This document shows, piece after piece, positions 48,710 to 61,030 of a stretch of DNA of 64,000 bases. Source of the DNA: Pontederia crassipes (lineage: Eukaryota > Streptophyta > Magnoliopsida > Commelinales > Pontederiaceae). Both the position numbers and the translations under genes were made by a program. Within the stretch, counting starts at the first letter, position 1. Every line of letters starts with the position of its first letter. The DNA is taken from positions 34,306,171-34,370,170 of the forward strand of contig CM060194.1 in assembly GCA_030549335.1 (NCBI GenBank), written 5' to 3'. Below the pieces are notes generated by a model, which was given only the letters and a program-made list of their open reading frames with translations, made no database searches and was not told the origin of the DNA.

Positions 48710-49899
48710 TCCCGTTCAAGATATCTTTCAATCCTATCTTGGAGGTTGTTGGATTCTAGAGATGACTAATTTGAATTCAAAAGTAGCTCACGTCTATTTC
48801 ACAATTTGTTTCGTAAGGCAATTAACTCCAAACAACCTAAAATTGTTTTAGGATATCTATCAATCCTAATAGGTCTTTTGACCATATATGGGGTATCAAA
48901 ATCTTTCAATCATGCAAAGGTAAATTGTTGGCTTTGTAAGTTTTTTTTACTAAGGGTTAACAGAGGTATTGCAAGTGTATAATGCTGAAATACAATGCAT
49001 ATGAATGATCCAAGCATATCATATTATATCATATCATGTCATATTATAACATGTCATGTTGTATTTTTTCTGTCATATCATATGTGTCACGTACAATTAC
49101 CTTAATAGCAATAATGATATTTGATCATGTATAATTGATCTTATGGGTGCAATTTTTTTATTTCCTCTAATATTTTAATATGAAATTATTATATTGTAAA
49201 ACATATTTAAAGCATAAACCAATTAAAAACTATAATATATCCAACCATTAATGTTATTGTTGTTGTTACAATAAATAATCATCATGCATTCTTATTTGCC
49301 TCTAACTTCTTTGTGGATGATTGTATAATATCTTATAGTGATATGGTTTTATTTAATGATATTGATAATAAATTTATTTCATAAAAAATGGACAACAATA
49401 TCCCCCCCTCTTTCTCCTCGTCGATGCCGAGGTCGTAGAGGGGGAGGGGGCGACGTTCGATTGTGGCATTTTTTTATTTATTTTTATTTTTTCAATATTG
49501 TCACGTTAACAAATGTTTACGTGGAGAGGAGAGAAGATGTTGTGTTAACGGCACATCTGTGCAACGTCAACTCCACGATCAGGAGATGGACGATAGCATA
49601 TAAAGAGAACACTAGGTGAAAGGAGTCACAAAATGAAGTTGAAGGGTATAACTAATTTTTTCTTTAAATATGTGGCAAATGAATTCACGAGTATAAATTG
49701 ATTCAAATTTCTTAAAATGACATAATGTAATGACATCACTTTATTGTCGTAATAAAATATTTTGATAACGATCATTTTACTATTTAATAATCGTTTTCGA
49801 ATATATAATAATCGTTGAACCATAAAAAGGAATCATTTTGGGATGTAGTAGAGATGGTATTTCACGTTGGACTTGCATTATTTTGCCGTATAACGCAAA
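48710..49899. other. Intergenic; upstream region of the FAM86-like gene
   Basis: AT-rich, with a run of CATATCAT/CATGTCAT motifs around 49016-49085. Nothing gene-like is seen until the start codon at 49900. The final 250 bases are the likely promoter and leader. Confidence 0.4.
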
Positions 49900-52800
49900 A
49901 TGACTCCGAGCCGCACCGTCCCGACAATGGAAGATGGCGGATGCGATCGTTTTGGAGCTGCGGATTCGATACCGCTGCTGCATCTGAAGTCGGCCTTCTT
50001 CGCCATGGAACCTCTCAACCACTTGATTTCGCTGGCCAGGTTCTCTTTTCTTTTACCTCACTTCGTTCTTCGGCAACGATCACAACCTGTTCGGCGAAAT
50101 GCCGAAGACAACTAGATCGCCTTTTCGTCGTTGAGAGTTGAGAATGGTTTATATCAAGTTTCAATTTTATTGAAGCGACAGATCATTGGCGTTATATCCT
50201 CAATTTAGAAGCGAAGAAGTTGAGATGTTGCACAGTTGTATTTAGCATGTCTTTTATACGTTTAGTCAAGCTGTCATTGTTGAAAAGAACTATTAATTCA
50301 ATGCACTTATACTTCTTTTGCATGTGTAGACAAGCAGGTGGAGGAACACTCACGCCGATGGTTCAAACATTCATTCTGGAGAAATGTCTAACCGACGCTG
50401 TAAGTGCCGTCAAGTAATATATTTTCTCTGTTCTTAGTCATCTCAAGGCAATGTTGTCAAACATATCCACGTATGTGTGCCATCACAGAAATTTGGGTAA
50501 TTCAGATATCCATGTGTTTTCTTATTATTGCTTTACTCGCTGTTACTACTCTCCTTATTATATAAACTAAAGACACTGGCTTTTATGATCCAAGGATTAC
50601 TTAGAAACATTTGAAAAGCATGCCATATTCAGGATGTGTGTCCTTTGGGGTTCCTTTTTTCAATTACTGAACCCATTTGTTAGAGGCATTCAAGTTTAGT
50701 GCATCTTAAAATTGTTTAGAAATAATAGCATCTTTACAAGTCATTGAAGCATGTTCAGTTGTTAACTTGTTATTGTTGTCAGCTGGTGGGATTTTATTCA
50801 TAGTGTGAGTGGGAGGACATAATGTTGACATTCGCTTGTCATGATTTCTGCCCAAGAGTTATTCGTCAAAAAAAAAAAAAAACATTCTGCCCAATAGTTC
50901 TTGCTGTTATCTATTTTGACTGAACACTATTCGGTGATCCAACTTTGTGATTATGTAGGAGGGCAGGGGTACTGCATGCAATCAGAAATTCATAAATAAT
51001 TCTCTCCAGAAGTTTATTGTAGCTTCTGAATCAATTGGTGACGTAGTGGTGGGATTTCATTCGTAGTGTGAGTGGGAGGACATAATGTTGACATTCGCTT
51101 GTCATGATTTCTGCTCAAGAGTTATTCCTCAACAACAACAACAACAAAACCTTATCCCACTAGGTGGGGTCGGCTACATGGATCATACGACGCTATTCGT
51201 TGATCCATGTTCATGCGATTCGACAAAGTTGGAGGGCAGGGGTACTGCATGCAATCAGAAATTCATAAAAAATTCTTTCCAGAAGTTTATTGTAGCTTTT
51301 GAATCAATTTTTGACGTTGTGGTGGGATTTCATTCCTAGTGTGAGTGGGAGGACATAATGTTGACATTTGTTTCTCATGATTTCTTCCCAAGAGTTATTC
51401 CTCAAAAAAGAAAAAAAGATTTCTACCCAATAGTTGTTGCTTTTATATATTTTGACTGGACACTATTCGACGATCCAACTTTGTAATTATGTAGGAGGGC
51501 AGGGGTGCTGCAGGCAATCACAAATACTTAAAGAATGCTCTCCAAAAGTTTATTGTAGCTTCTGAATCAATTGGTGATGTAGTGGAGGGACTGTATGAAA
51601 AATTGGCTCACTATCTGACACTGCAACTGGTAATAGACAGATTTTTCTTTAATGTTTTATATCAAAGGCTAATAGTTTCATAGCAAAAGATCTTTTGTTT
51701 GCTGAAATTTCCCTTGCATTTATGTGAGGCATATGAATTCATTGTTAGTAATTTTACTTTTTTTGTGCATAATATGGGAGTAATTTTTACGTTTATTCTT
51801 AATGGTTTGTGTCCTTTTTATGTTTCTAATTTCCCCCTCTATAGGATGACTGCTCACTTGAAGAAAGCAATAGAGTTTGCAGATATATATCTTTTCTGCC
51901 TTCTCCTTGTAGGCATCTTCCACTTAGTTATGATTATGCTCACATGGTGACATGCTCTAACTTACTAACATTTTACAGGCAGCAAATCTTTGACTTCGTT
52001 GGACTTTGCGGTCTCACTACAATGTTCTCTTAATATGCTTGAGGGAGATACTGGGTATCTGTTACTCTCTCTTCCATCTATGTGAAATTTTCATAGTTGG
52101 AACAAAGAGAATAGATATGCGCCTATGAACTTCTGCTTGTGGTTATCTTTTAAGGAAAAAAATGGCAAATTTGAAATGTATGGTTTATTGGGACTCTGAT
52201 AGAGAATCAAGACAAATGCTTCAATATGTGACTAGGTTGCTTTCCTCAAAATTATTTGTTCTCTCAGTTTCTATAGGGTTGACAAAGATAATTTCACATA
52301 GTACAATGAAGTCTTTATGAATTTCTTAATTAACAATATTAAAAAATTTAATGCAAAATGCATGCCTTGAGTTAGTCTTAAATGTACAAGTCACAGAAGG
52401 GATGTTGGGTATATATGGAAATATGACATTTAATCATGTGTAACACATTTTGGCAAAATGATGGGGATATCACATAGATGGTACATATTTATCTAAACAT
52501 ATTTAACTTGGAAATAACTTATAAAACTCTCTTCATTTAATCCTACTCATTAAAACAATAAAGTCATTGTCTATCAAATGTTTGGAAGAGAAACCTATTT
52601 TCATCCAAAAAAACACCATATTAATAAGAGGCCCTCTTACAATTTGAACATAAATAATAACATGATTAATTTAAAAGTCATATGATTATACCTCACTGAA
52701 ATTGTAAATTATTCAATGAGTTTACTAAAGAGTAATTCTTTATTCAGTAAGTGATGCTTAGAGGGAAAAAGTTGGGTAAGTTTTATGCATAATTGAGCTT

Positions 52801-55735
52801 ACAAGTAATTGCCATTTGTAGCATTCAACCTTTTGCTAATGGTTCAGGGCAACCTATAAGATTATAATGCGAGATATATGGAACTGTTGATCACTTATAT
52901 AACATAATTTTAATCAATGCATTTGGTACAAAACTTCATTTTACCAATTTTTGAGAAAAGGAACACCATACTCGCATCTGGCTTGTTTTGTCAATTATAA
53001 TTTGCACTTTTGTTTCTGATTTCGGTATTTATAAGATTATAATGCGAGATATATGGAACTGTTGATCACTTACATAACATAATTTTAATCAATGCATTTG
53101 GTACAAAACTTCATTTTACCAATTTTTGAGAAAAGGAACACCATACTCGCATCTGGCTTGTTTTGTCAATTATAATTTGCACTTTTGTTTCTGATTTCGG
53201 TATTTTATGATGTCTCCTTATCCATGTAATTTTTTCAATTATTTATGCAGTTGCTTCAAGTTTATTCTGCTAATTAATTCGCAACACTTTGTTCTCACAG
53301 GTGTGCTCTTTGGCCCTCAAGTCTCTTTTTGTCTGAGGTCATACTTTCCTACCCTGAAATGTTTGCAAATAAATTCTGTTTTGAGGTAATATGTATAATG
53401 AATCTGATTAACGTATTTGTAACTACAAAATATCCCCTGATTATATTTCTGAAATTGTATTTCAGTGTAGTAAAGCGTAAAAAGTCTTTATATTGGAATA
53501 CAATAAAATGAAATCTCTTTATATCAAGTGCAAATTTGACTAAAAAGAGTTGAAGTTACAAGTGAACTGTTCCTCATTCCGAAATGGAAGATATAGAGAT
53601 TGCTTCTTTTGAAGTGATTTATGTTATTAACTTTCTCAAAAGGAAAATTATGGCAATATCATGCTGAAATCATGTTGGGGAATCGGCTCAATCATTTTTG
53701 GTTCACGTAAACAGGTCGGTTCTGGTATTGGTTTGGTTGGCATTACTCTTATCCATGTTGGTGCTTCTAAGGTATGATACTACTGTCTTCTCCCATAAAC
53801 TTACAGATAATCCCAACTATCTTTGGTAGTTAAAGTAAGATGGAAAATGCAATTTATAATTGATGTTACTTGATGTAATTGTGGAATTCCTTTTATTGTT
53901 CATTTATGATGTACATTTACGTTATTTTGTTCTTCTGTGCATGTATTTGAAATTTGATACTCGGATACAGGAAACTAGAATTGCAAAATATGAATGACCA
54001 ACATAAAGTTTGAAGGTTTATTCTCATTCATGTTTAGTATGAACTCATTCATGATCGTCTCCCTGCCACTCTATCAGAATAGTGGTGTCCATATCTTAAT
54101 ATTTGATGAATACTTTTGCTAAAAGGATGATGATTGATGAGGTTGATAAGTTCAAACCTCTTTCTTTGGTCTCATGTTTTATTAACAACACAATGAAACT
54201 CCATCCAAATTTTATTTAACCAAGTATTTCTAGTTTTTTTAATAGCCATAGGTGACTATTTCATGTTCCATTTGCTATCTGTTGGCTGTATTGTCTAATT
54301 AGCCATGTTTGCATCACTTTTTTTGTGGAATTTGCCCACTCATGTCACTTTTCATGACAAATTGAGACTAATTATAGGTTCTTCTTACTGATGGTGACAT
54401 GTCAAGCTTGGAAAACATGAAAATCAATTTGGAACTCAACCACTCACCCGCAACCATGGCATCGGAAAGATATTCTAAAAGACAAAAATTGGTCAGGGAA
54501 TTCTTTAATCGTTGATTATATATTATTTTTCATTTTTTTTCTTGATTATTTTGAAATATGGCAGTATTGCAATTTTCAATTTCTTCATTAAGGATCTGAA
54601 GTTCAAAAATTTAAAAATAACAAAATTCTTATTTAAATGCACTGGATCCTTCCTTTCGTATACCTTTATCAATTATTCCTACAAATCAATTTCCTAACAC
54701 GCGTAATTGTTAGAACGCTAGCCTGCTATGGCTTTTGGTAAATATGACAATGTAGAACTGACCATTCAGATTTCCATGTTAGTCTGATACTGTTGGAAAT
54801 TTCTCACTGCTTTTGAATTACTCTCAATTTTCATTCAAGCAAACTGTTATTGTCCTTTTGTCAGATATAGATCTATTGACGGTCACTTATCATCTTTGTT
54901 GGTACTTCCTCACAAAAAAATCTCTGTTAGCACTTCATATCATTTGCTTAGTTCAGAACCAATGCATGCACCATACACCATCACTTATCCTTTTGATATA
55001 ATATAAATGGATACCTATCAAGGTATTTTAGCATCCTTCTTACCCCAAAGGAGGAACCTGAATGCATATACTGGCGGCTTACTACAGTTTTATCTAATCC
55101 GTGATTTTCAGTTTGAGTGTAAACACTTGCAATGGGAGTCTGCAAATGAGTATGAGCTTCAAGATTACCAACCGGAGATAGTGTGAGTAGTCACTCCATT
55201 GATGAGCCTTTCTTTTCGCTTTTCTTCATCTCTGCATCTTTCAACTACTGGTATATAGGGCATTTAGTTTGCAGATTTTATATAATGAAATGAGTCTGAT
55301 TCTCTATGGGAGTCTTAGATTATTGCTATAGTAAATGGTCTGGCATTAGATATTAACTTTGGCAATGGTGTCACCTTATCTGATGTCCCAGATTTTGTTC
55401 TTTCTCCTGTCAGATTGGGTGCAGACATAATCTACGATCCACTTTGCATACCTCATCTAGTTCGAGTTCTTTCCCTCCTTCTGAAGCCAAAGAAAACTAA
55501 CTTCTCTGAGGATGACATGTTGCTCAAAGGGGAAACGGAAGTTCCAGTGGCATATATTGCTACAGTTATCAGGAATTCAAAGACGTTTGACTACTTTCTC
55601 GGGGTTGCTGCTGACAATGATCTTTCAGTTACTGATGTAACCGAGACACTGAAACCATTAAATTTGCTTCCTTACATGTCCTCCTACGACAGATCAAGTG
55701 TACATCTTTTGCGAGCGAAACTCTCGTGCAATTGA
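49900..55735 (+). CDS. FAM86/eEF2-lysine methyltransferase-like protein
   Basis: Predicted SAM-dependent protein-lysine methyltransferase of the FAM86 (EEF2KMT) type, which in animals and yeast modifies elongation factor 2; the plant substrate is inferred. Ten exons, GT-AG introns throughout: 49900-50039, 50330-50399, 51495-51629, 51845-51908, 51979-52054, 53301-53385, 53715-53771, 54378-54491, 55112-55182, 55414-55735. They join in frame to 377 aa. The N-terminal helical region ends in a segment with VVEGLYEKLAHYL (about 105). SAM motif I is VGSGIGLVGITL (191-202), the next acidic motif LLTDGD (211-216), and the family motif LGADIIYDP is at 272-280. Then VAYIATVIRNSKTF resembles the VAFTVRN.ET block of FAM86. 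An alternative start at 49927 (MEDGG) has a better context. The third exon is the intact one of three tandem copies. Confidence 0.88.
50785..51584 (+). repeat. Tandem triplication covering exon 3 of the FAM86-like gene
   Basis: Three consecutive units (50785-51047, 51048-51320, 51321-about 51584) each begin GGTGGGAT and contain the intron end plus the 5' part of exon 3. Only the third carries the full exon with its downstream donor. The first keeps its acceptor and an open frame (50959-51042). The second has lost the acceptor (TTG instead of TAG before GAG at 51232) and holds a CAA-repeat insertion. Confidence 0.92.
51129..51225. mobile_element. SINE-tail-like insertion in exon copy 2
   Basis: Starts with CAACAACAACAACAAC and continues AAAACCTTATCCCACTAGG, then TGGGGTCGGCTACATGGATC. 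This wording is common in plant genomes; in reverse orientation it ends GATAAGG..TTG repeats like the tail of Au-type SINEs. It replaces about 90 bp of the repeat unit. The family assignment is tentative. Confidence 0.5.
52855..53204. repeat. 175-bp tandem duplication in intron 5
   Basis: Units 52855-53029 and 53030-53204 are almost identical (a TATA/TACA difference near the middle). It lies just upstream of exon 6, whose acceptor at 53299-53300 is unaffected. Near-identity means the duplication is recent. Confidence 0.93.
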
Positions 55736-56727
55736 CGTTCTGGTATAATTAGGAAAAACTGTCCCTTTTTTAATCCGATTTATTATTTTGAGAAAGAAAA
55801 GTCTCTAATATAGCAGCTGTTGTAATGAATTCCAAGTTTCGTATTTCACACCATGGTTGTTAGGATCCTTTTCTGAAATAGGATCCTAAGGGAGATTGGA
55901 AGATCCAGAATGGTAAGATACTTCATTAATATAGAAGGACAAAAGGAGTACACAGCACCACTATAAGCTGCGATCTACAGCTTAAAATTTGAGCCGTTAA
56001 AAAAGTTCATCAAAACAAAAAACAGAAAAGGATAAAAAACTACATTGATCCCTCTTTCACGCAGTCCATCACGACACGTTCCAAACTTGCGAAGTTGGTC
56101 TCCATGATCGCTGGAGGACTCTAGGACAAGAATACTCATGGAGGACTTTATTAGGATAGGAACGCCAAGCTTCTGGTTTGAGAGCTCAACCTAGTCCAAC
56201 ACGCTCAATGTCGACAAGGTTTGCGCATGAAGTTGGGGAGCAAATGAGGGCTTCTTGGTTTTCTCTCGTGCTTCTCAAACAAAATATTTCATTGTTCAGG
56301 TTCCATTGGATTACGAAAATAACTAATAATTTTATCTTTCCTTATAGTGTTGAATTTCATCTTTTAATCAGACGGAGGAGGAGAAAAGAAAAGAAATCAA
56401 CAAGGAGAGAGAAGTATGTGCTAGAGAGAGATGGAGAATTAGAAGAAATCATAGTTGCAATCGAGAGAACTATGTTATAGAGATGGAGACTTTGAGGGGA
56501 AGACAGTTGCACGGAGAGGTGATTGGAAATTTGGAGACGAAGAAGAGAGATGAACAATTAGAGAACAAGAGACTTGCAGCAGAGAAAACTGTGTTAGAAA
56601 GAGATGGAGACAATTTTTGCAACGGAGGTGGAGACTAAGAAGAGAGAAGAAGAACGATTAGAGTGAAAGAGAGTCACAATAGAGAGGTGAAAAAATGAAG
56701 ATGAAAAGAGACGACTGACCTTGCGTG
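55736..56727. other. 3' flank of the FAM86-like gene, then purine-rich intergenic DNA
   Basis: About 100 bases after the stop may be 3' UTR (TGTAATGAATT at 55820). From about 56380 to 56710 the plus strand is rich in GAGAGA/GAAGA. Frames there are low-complexity. No gene recognised. Confidence 0.4.
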
Positions 56728-57394
56728 TGTCACGGGACGTTTTCCCGTGACACGAAGCGTGAAGCCTCGCGGCACCTGTGTCGCTCAACTTATAGCTCTC
56801 GGCCGCTCAGCGCCAAAACCATGGAACACATGCAGCGCCCCACACTGCATAATATTGCAGAGTACTAAATTATCCGCCCTTAGGGTATTTATCTTGTAAG
56901 GTCATCTTTATGAATGGTCAAGTAGGTGACGTTCTCGTAGGGTACGTCTTTTGCATCTTCAATATGTAATAAGACTCATATACCTACGGTACACTGGGAG
57001 GAGTTCACTAGTGCTTTCTGAAGCCCAATTGTATGTTATGATTCATCATATTTAATACAAGTAAGTTTTCCTTTAATTCTAGTGTCATGGCTTTGAGCGT
57101 GGGGTGGCAACTCACATCGGTGTCCCTTCGTGACATCTCGTGGTACCTCGACTGTCCCTTTGGACTTTAAGTGCCAAAACACCTGCATTGGTGCCGCAAC
57201 GCGCTAATGCCACAGTCCCATGACGAATAGTCTAACACTTTAGTCATGTCCGTGATTGAATGCTTATAAGAGCGACTCTCAGCATAGTCGTCTCGACCAT
57301 AAAACTTCCACTGCAAACTCAAAATAGGCTTGTCTAGGTGCCTATCCGCCTAGTCGTCGCACGTGGTCTAGTGTCCGAGAATGACCCCGTGACA
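56728..57394 (+). repeat. 5' LTR of the composite locus (667 bp)
   Basis: Begins TGTCACGGGACG and ends CCCCGTGACA. The first 26 bases form an inverted repeat, TGTCACGGGA with TCCCGTGACA. It is followed two bases later by a PBS. Confidence 0.9.
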
Positions 57395-57396
57395 AG

Positions 57397-57408
57397 TGGT
57401 ATCAGAGC
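57397..57408 (+). promoter_or_regulatory. Primer-binding site (initiator tRNA-Met)
   Basis: TGGTATCAGAGC, two bases inside the 5' LTR. Confidence 0.9.
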
Positions 57409-60378
57409 AGTTCTTCCTGCTCGGATTACTCAGCGACGATGATTCGCTTGTGTCGTCGCAATGTGCCCTGGCGTAGGAAATGTGCTTCCGCTCAAAAACT
57501 CCATCACGCCCAGGCCCACTAGTACCATGGTCTTCGATCATGAATGCCAACGAGGAATGCATGGCAAGCTTCCTCGCCGCACGCCCAGTCGTGCCCCGTA
57601 GCATATTCCTCATACACCCCTGTCGTGTCAAGGAACGTCTGCCATGCCTCATGATGGCGGACTGATCGCCCCGCCTAACCAGGACGGTCATGCATCGCTC
57701 ACTCGAGTAGATCAACCACCCCAGGTATACAGTTGGGAATCTGGAAGTGTCGCGCTGCGTCAAGAGTGGCCTTATGCCCTGCATTGAAAGTCTTGATACC
57801 CATACCAAGAGGTCGCTTACACGAGCGTCGTATAACTCGATGGACCCGTGTCACATTCAGGGACTGTCAGTCATGCATTATCGTGACGACCTGGCGCTGC
57901 TCGATATTTTGTGACGTCGCATCGCATACCCAGTCATGCAACATGAAGTGCACAACCGCTTCACGGGAGAAGTTAGCTCAAGTTTAAGCATCAAGGTTCA
58001 TGATCCCTCTCGGCTAAGGATTATCATCCTCTCGGCTAAGGAGCATCAATCACAAGCATCTTGTCGTGCCGCAGCATCGTCTGTCATGCCACGATGACTT
58101 TCAAGAATGGAGCAAAGCGTTGATTACTTTCAAACACTCGCGAGCGAGCTGTCAGCCTTGCCTGCCTCGTCAAATGTTGCCCCGCAAGCGGCATGATGTC
58201 ATCCATTAAGGGTTGGGATGAACTTGCTACATGCCAACGTAAATTGACACCTCAATTCAATGACCAATTTGGCAAATGGTCTGAGCATCGAGCATCGGCA
58301 AATCTTGGCATGCTGCTGTTAAGCATTCCGTCGCCAACTGAAGGAAAGAGTACCCTTTCCTCTCGGACAATGTCTCGAGCAATCGAAGCGGCCTCCAAGG
58401 ATCGCAATCCAAATGTTTCGAAGGACACACTAACGATGTCATCCCTTCGAATGGAGATGGAGATGATGTTGGGAGCTCATGCCATGAGTTCACTAATCAC
58501 AATCCTCTTGCCCCAAGCGGAGCGAGCACCCCCATGGTTCGTGAAGACCCGGAACGACTATTCTTTCACAAGGGTCAGCCGCCCGAAGGATAAGTATGTC
58601 AAAGACGCATGATCCCTGCCGACAAGCGCAATGGCATTACTTCGTCCAAGTAGTGGACGGATGAGCATCCAAGGTGCATCCTCTTCGTGAATGAGTACAA
58701 CGATCTCGCCCCGTCCATACCCCAAGGTGTTGCCTAAGCTTCAAAGGAGGTCCCAGGATCGGAAGAAAGCATATCCCAAGAACCCTGCAAGATGTGGCAA
58801 ACTTAGGATGGTGTTGCCATCGCGACAATGTGGAGTGTGGCAAACATGGATCCCATCGAGACGTGGGATAGAGGAAGTGGCAGCTCATCAATTATGCAAG
58901 CCCTGACAAGTTGGGATTGGAGGTCAAGGTCGCTTTGTTCAGCATCGGTCAGATGTGTATGTTGAAGGAGGACGTGAAAGATATCACCGAGCTCCGCCTA
59001 CAGTGTTCCCAGGAGGATGAAGACCCAGCGTTGGTGTTCTTCAAATAGAGGGGGTTGAAGCTTTGGACTAGGACGGAGTTGGACCGACATGATCGCCCAA
59101 TCTCCGCTCGCTAGTCGCCGCTGCCAAGGCGTTCATTCCAAGACAACTGCCATACCATCAAAGCCCTTGGGCAAGGGCAATGGTGGGGGAGAGAAGTGCA
59201 AGTCGCACAGAGAAAGCTATCATGCCAGAGACAAAGACAATCCATCGAAGCAGGAGGATCGAGTTGAACCACAGGAATGTGGGGAGACTCCCATCGCTCA
59301 CTATAGCGACTTGAAGTGGACAAGGTAGAGGATGTCATATTCGAGAACCTTGTTCTACTTCAAACCATCAAGACATTAGACGACCGCTAGGGGTAAGGTG
59401 GTCATGCACTCGACACTCGACGAATGAAGGACTCCACGTTGCAGTCATCTGTAACTTGAAAACAGTGAGTTGAACTACAAGGGAACGTGGGGAGGCTCTC
59501 GTCGCCCACTATGGCAACTTGGAATGGACAAGGCATGGATTGTTACATCAAAGAACCTTGTCTCGCCTCAAGACCGTCGAAACATCAAGTGATCACCAAG
59601 GAGGAGGTGGTCCTACGCTCTTCACTCGGCGGAGGAATGGAAGACTCTACGTTGCAACCATTTGCAACCTAGAGACATTGAGTCAAGCTCACAAAGAGAT
59701 CTGAAACGTCCCAAAGCATCCGTGAGAAGACTCTTGTCGCTCATTATAGCGACCCAAAGCACCCGAAGCAGACAAGTTACAAATGTCATCATCAAAGAGC
59801 TTGTGCTATTTCAAACCATCAAAATTCAAGAACGATAATCGAGGGTGAGATGGTCCCGTACTTCGCATTCGACGGAAGGGAGACCTTGTGTTGCGGCCAC
59901 CCACAACATGAAGGTATCGAATCAAGTCATGCAGGTCGAATGACAAGACTCTTCACCATATTATGTACGACCCTGAAGCAACTCTTTTCCGAGCTACTCC
60001 TGAAGGCATACAAGAGTTGTTTCACTCCAAGGAAGCTAAACCTCACAAGTTGACGCTGCGCAAGTCGAAGAGAAGTGAAGCCAACAGAGACTTGATGGAC
60101 GGATAGTTTCTTGATGAAGTCAGACCGCTCATGACGGACTCCACTGGCGCTGCACAAGTGATGACCCCGGATTGGATGAAGGATCAACAAGCGAAGCAGG
60201 CCTGAGGGAGGAGTCTTCAGCGAGACCCCAAGGAGCGGGCATTCCTCGCGCTGCGCGATGCTGGTGAAGTAGAAGTCAATGCAAAGAAGGCAGAATTGAA
60301 CGAGACAAGCGAAGTCAAGACTAAAGACGAAGGCCTCGAAGAAGACCGGACAACGACGTCGGGGATGTCGTCGAATTT
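57409..60378 (+). pseudogene. Non-autonomous interior with gag remnant
   Basis: About 3 kb without any RT, RNase H or integrase wording. Around 58970-59150 broken plus-strand frames read CSQEDEDPALVFF, then RGLKLWTRTELDR, resembling the end of gypsy gag (usual F..GL..W...EL.R). Earlier frames (58193-58612) are open but unrecognised. At 59280-59960 similar phrases recur (CACTATAGCGAC, GAACCTTG, TCAAGAC or TCAAACCATCAA, CACTCG), suggesting diverged internal repeats of about 230 bp. Confidence 0.6.
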
Positions 60379-60390
60379 GGTGGGGGAGAA
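60379..60390 (+). promoter_or_regulatory. Polypurine tract before the second LTR
   Basis: GGTGGGGGAGAA directly precedes the LTR start TGTCACGGG, so this interior had its own functional 3' end. Confidence 0.85.
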
Positions 60391-61030
60391 TGTCACGGGA
60401 CGTTTTCCCGTGACACGAAGCGTGAAGCCTCGCGGTACCAGTGCTGTTCAACTTATAGCTCTCGGCCACTCAGCGCCGAAACCATGGAACACATGTAGCC
60501 ATCCCGCACTAGGAGTACCAAGTTATCCGCCCTTAGGGCATTTATCTTGTAAGGCCGTCCTTATGAATGGCCAAGTAGGTGACGTTCCCGTAGGGTACGT
60601 CTTTTGCATCTTCAATATGTAATTAAGACTCATATACCTACGGTATACTGGGAGGAGTTCACTAGTGTCTTCCGAGGCCCAATTGTATGTTATGATTCAT
60701 CATATTTAATACAAGTAAGCTTTCCTTTAATTCTAGTGTCATGGCCTTGAGCGTGGGGTGGCAACCCACATCGGTGCCCCTTCGTGGCATCTCGCGGTAC
60801 CTCGGCTGCCCCTTCGGACTTTAAGCGCCCAAGTGTCTGCATTGGTGCTGCAACGCACTAATGCCACGGTCCCATGACGAGTAGTCCAACAATCTAGTCA
60901 TGTCCGTGATTGAATTCCTATAAGAGCGACTCTCGACATAGTCATCTCGACCATAAAACTTTCACTGCAAACTTAAAACAAGCTTGGCTATGTGCCTATC
61001 CGCCTAATCGCCGCACGTGATTTAGTGTCC
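60391..61030 (+). repeat. Second LTR, truncated at its 3' end
   Basis: Aligns with 56728-57394 until GTGATTTAGTGTCC, lacking the final CGAGAATGACCCCGTGACA-like part. Pol sequence starts at once. Confidence 0.88.

Noticed and set aside
51085..51339. 84-codon frame across exon copy 2
   Set aside because: Consists of intron, insertion and a decayed exon copy lacking a splice acceptor.
57397..57408. TGGTATCAGAGC as part of a tRNA gene
   Set aside because: It is the complement of the tRNA-Met 3' end beside an LTR, that is, a primer-binding site; no tRNA arms surround it.
57368..57808. 146-codon minus-strand frame
   Set aside because: Lies across the PBS of a plus-strand gypsy element and shows no domain.
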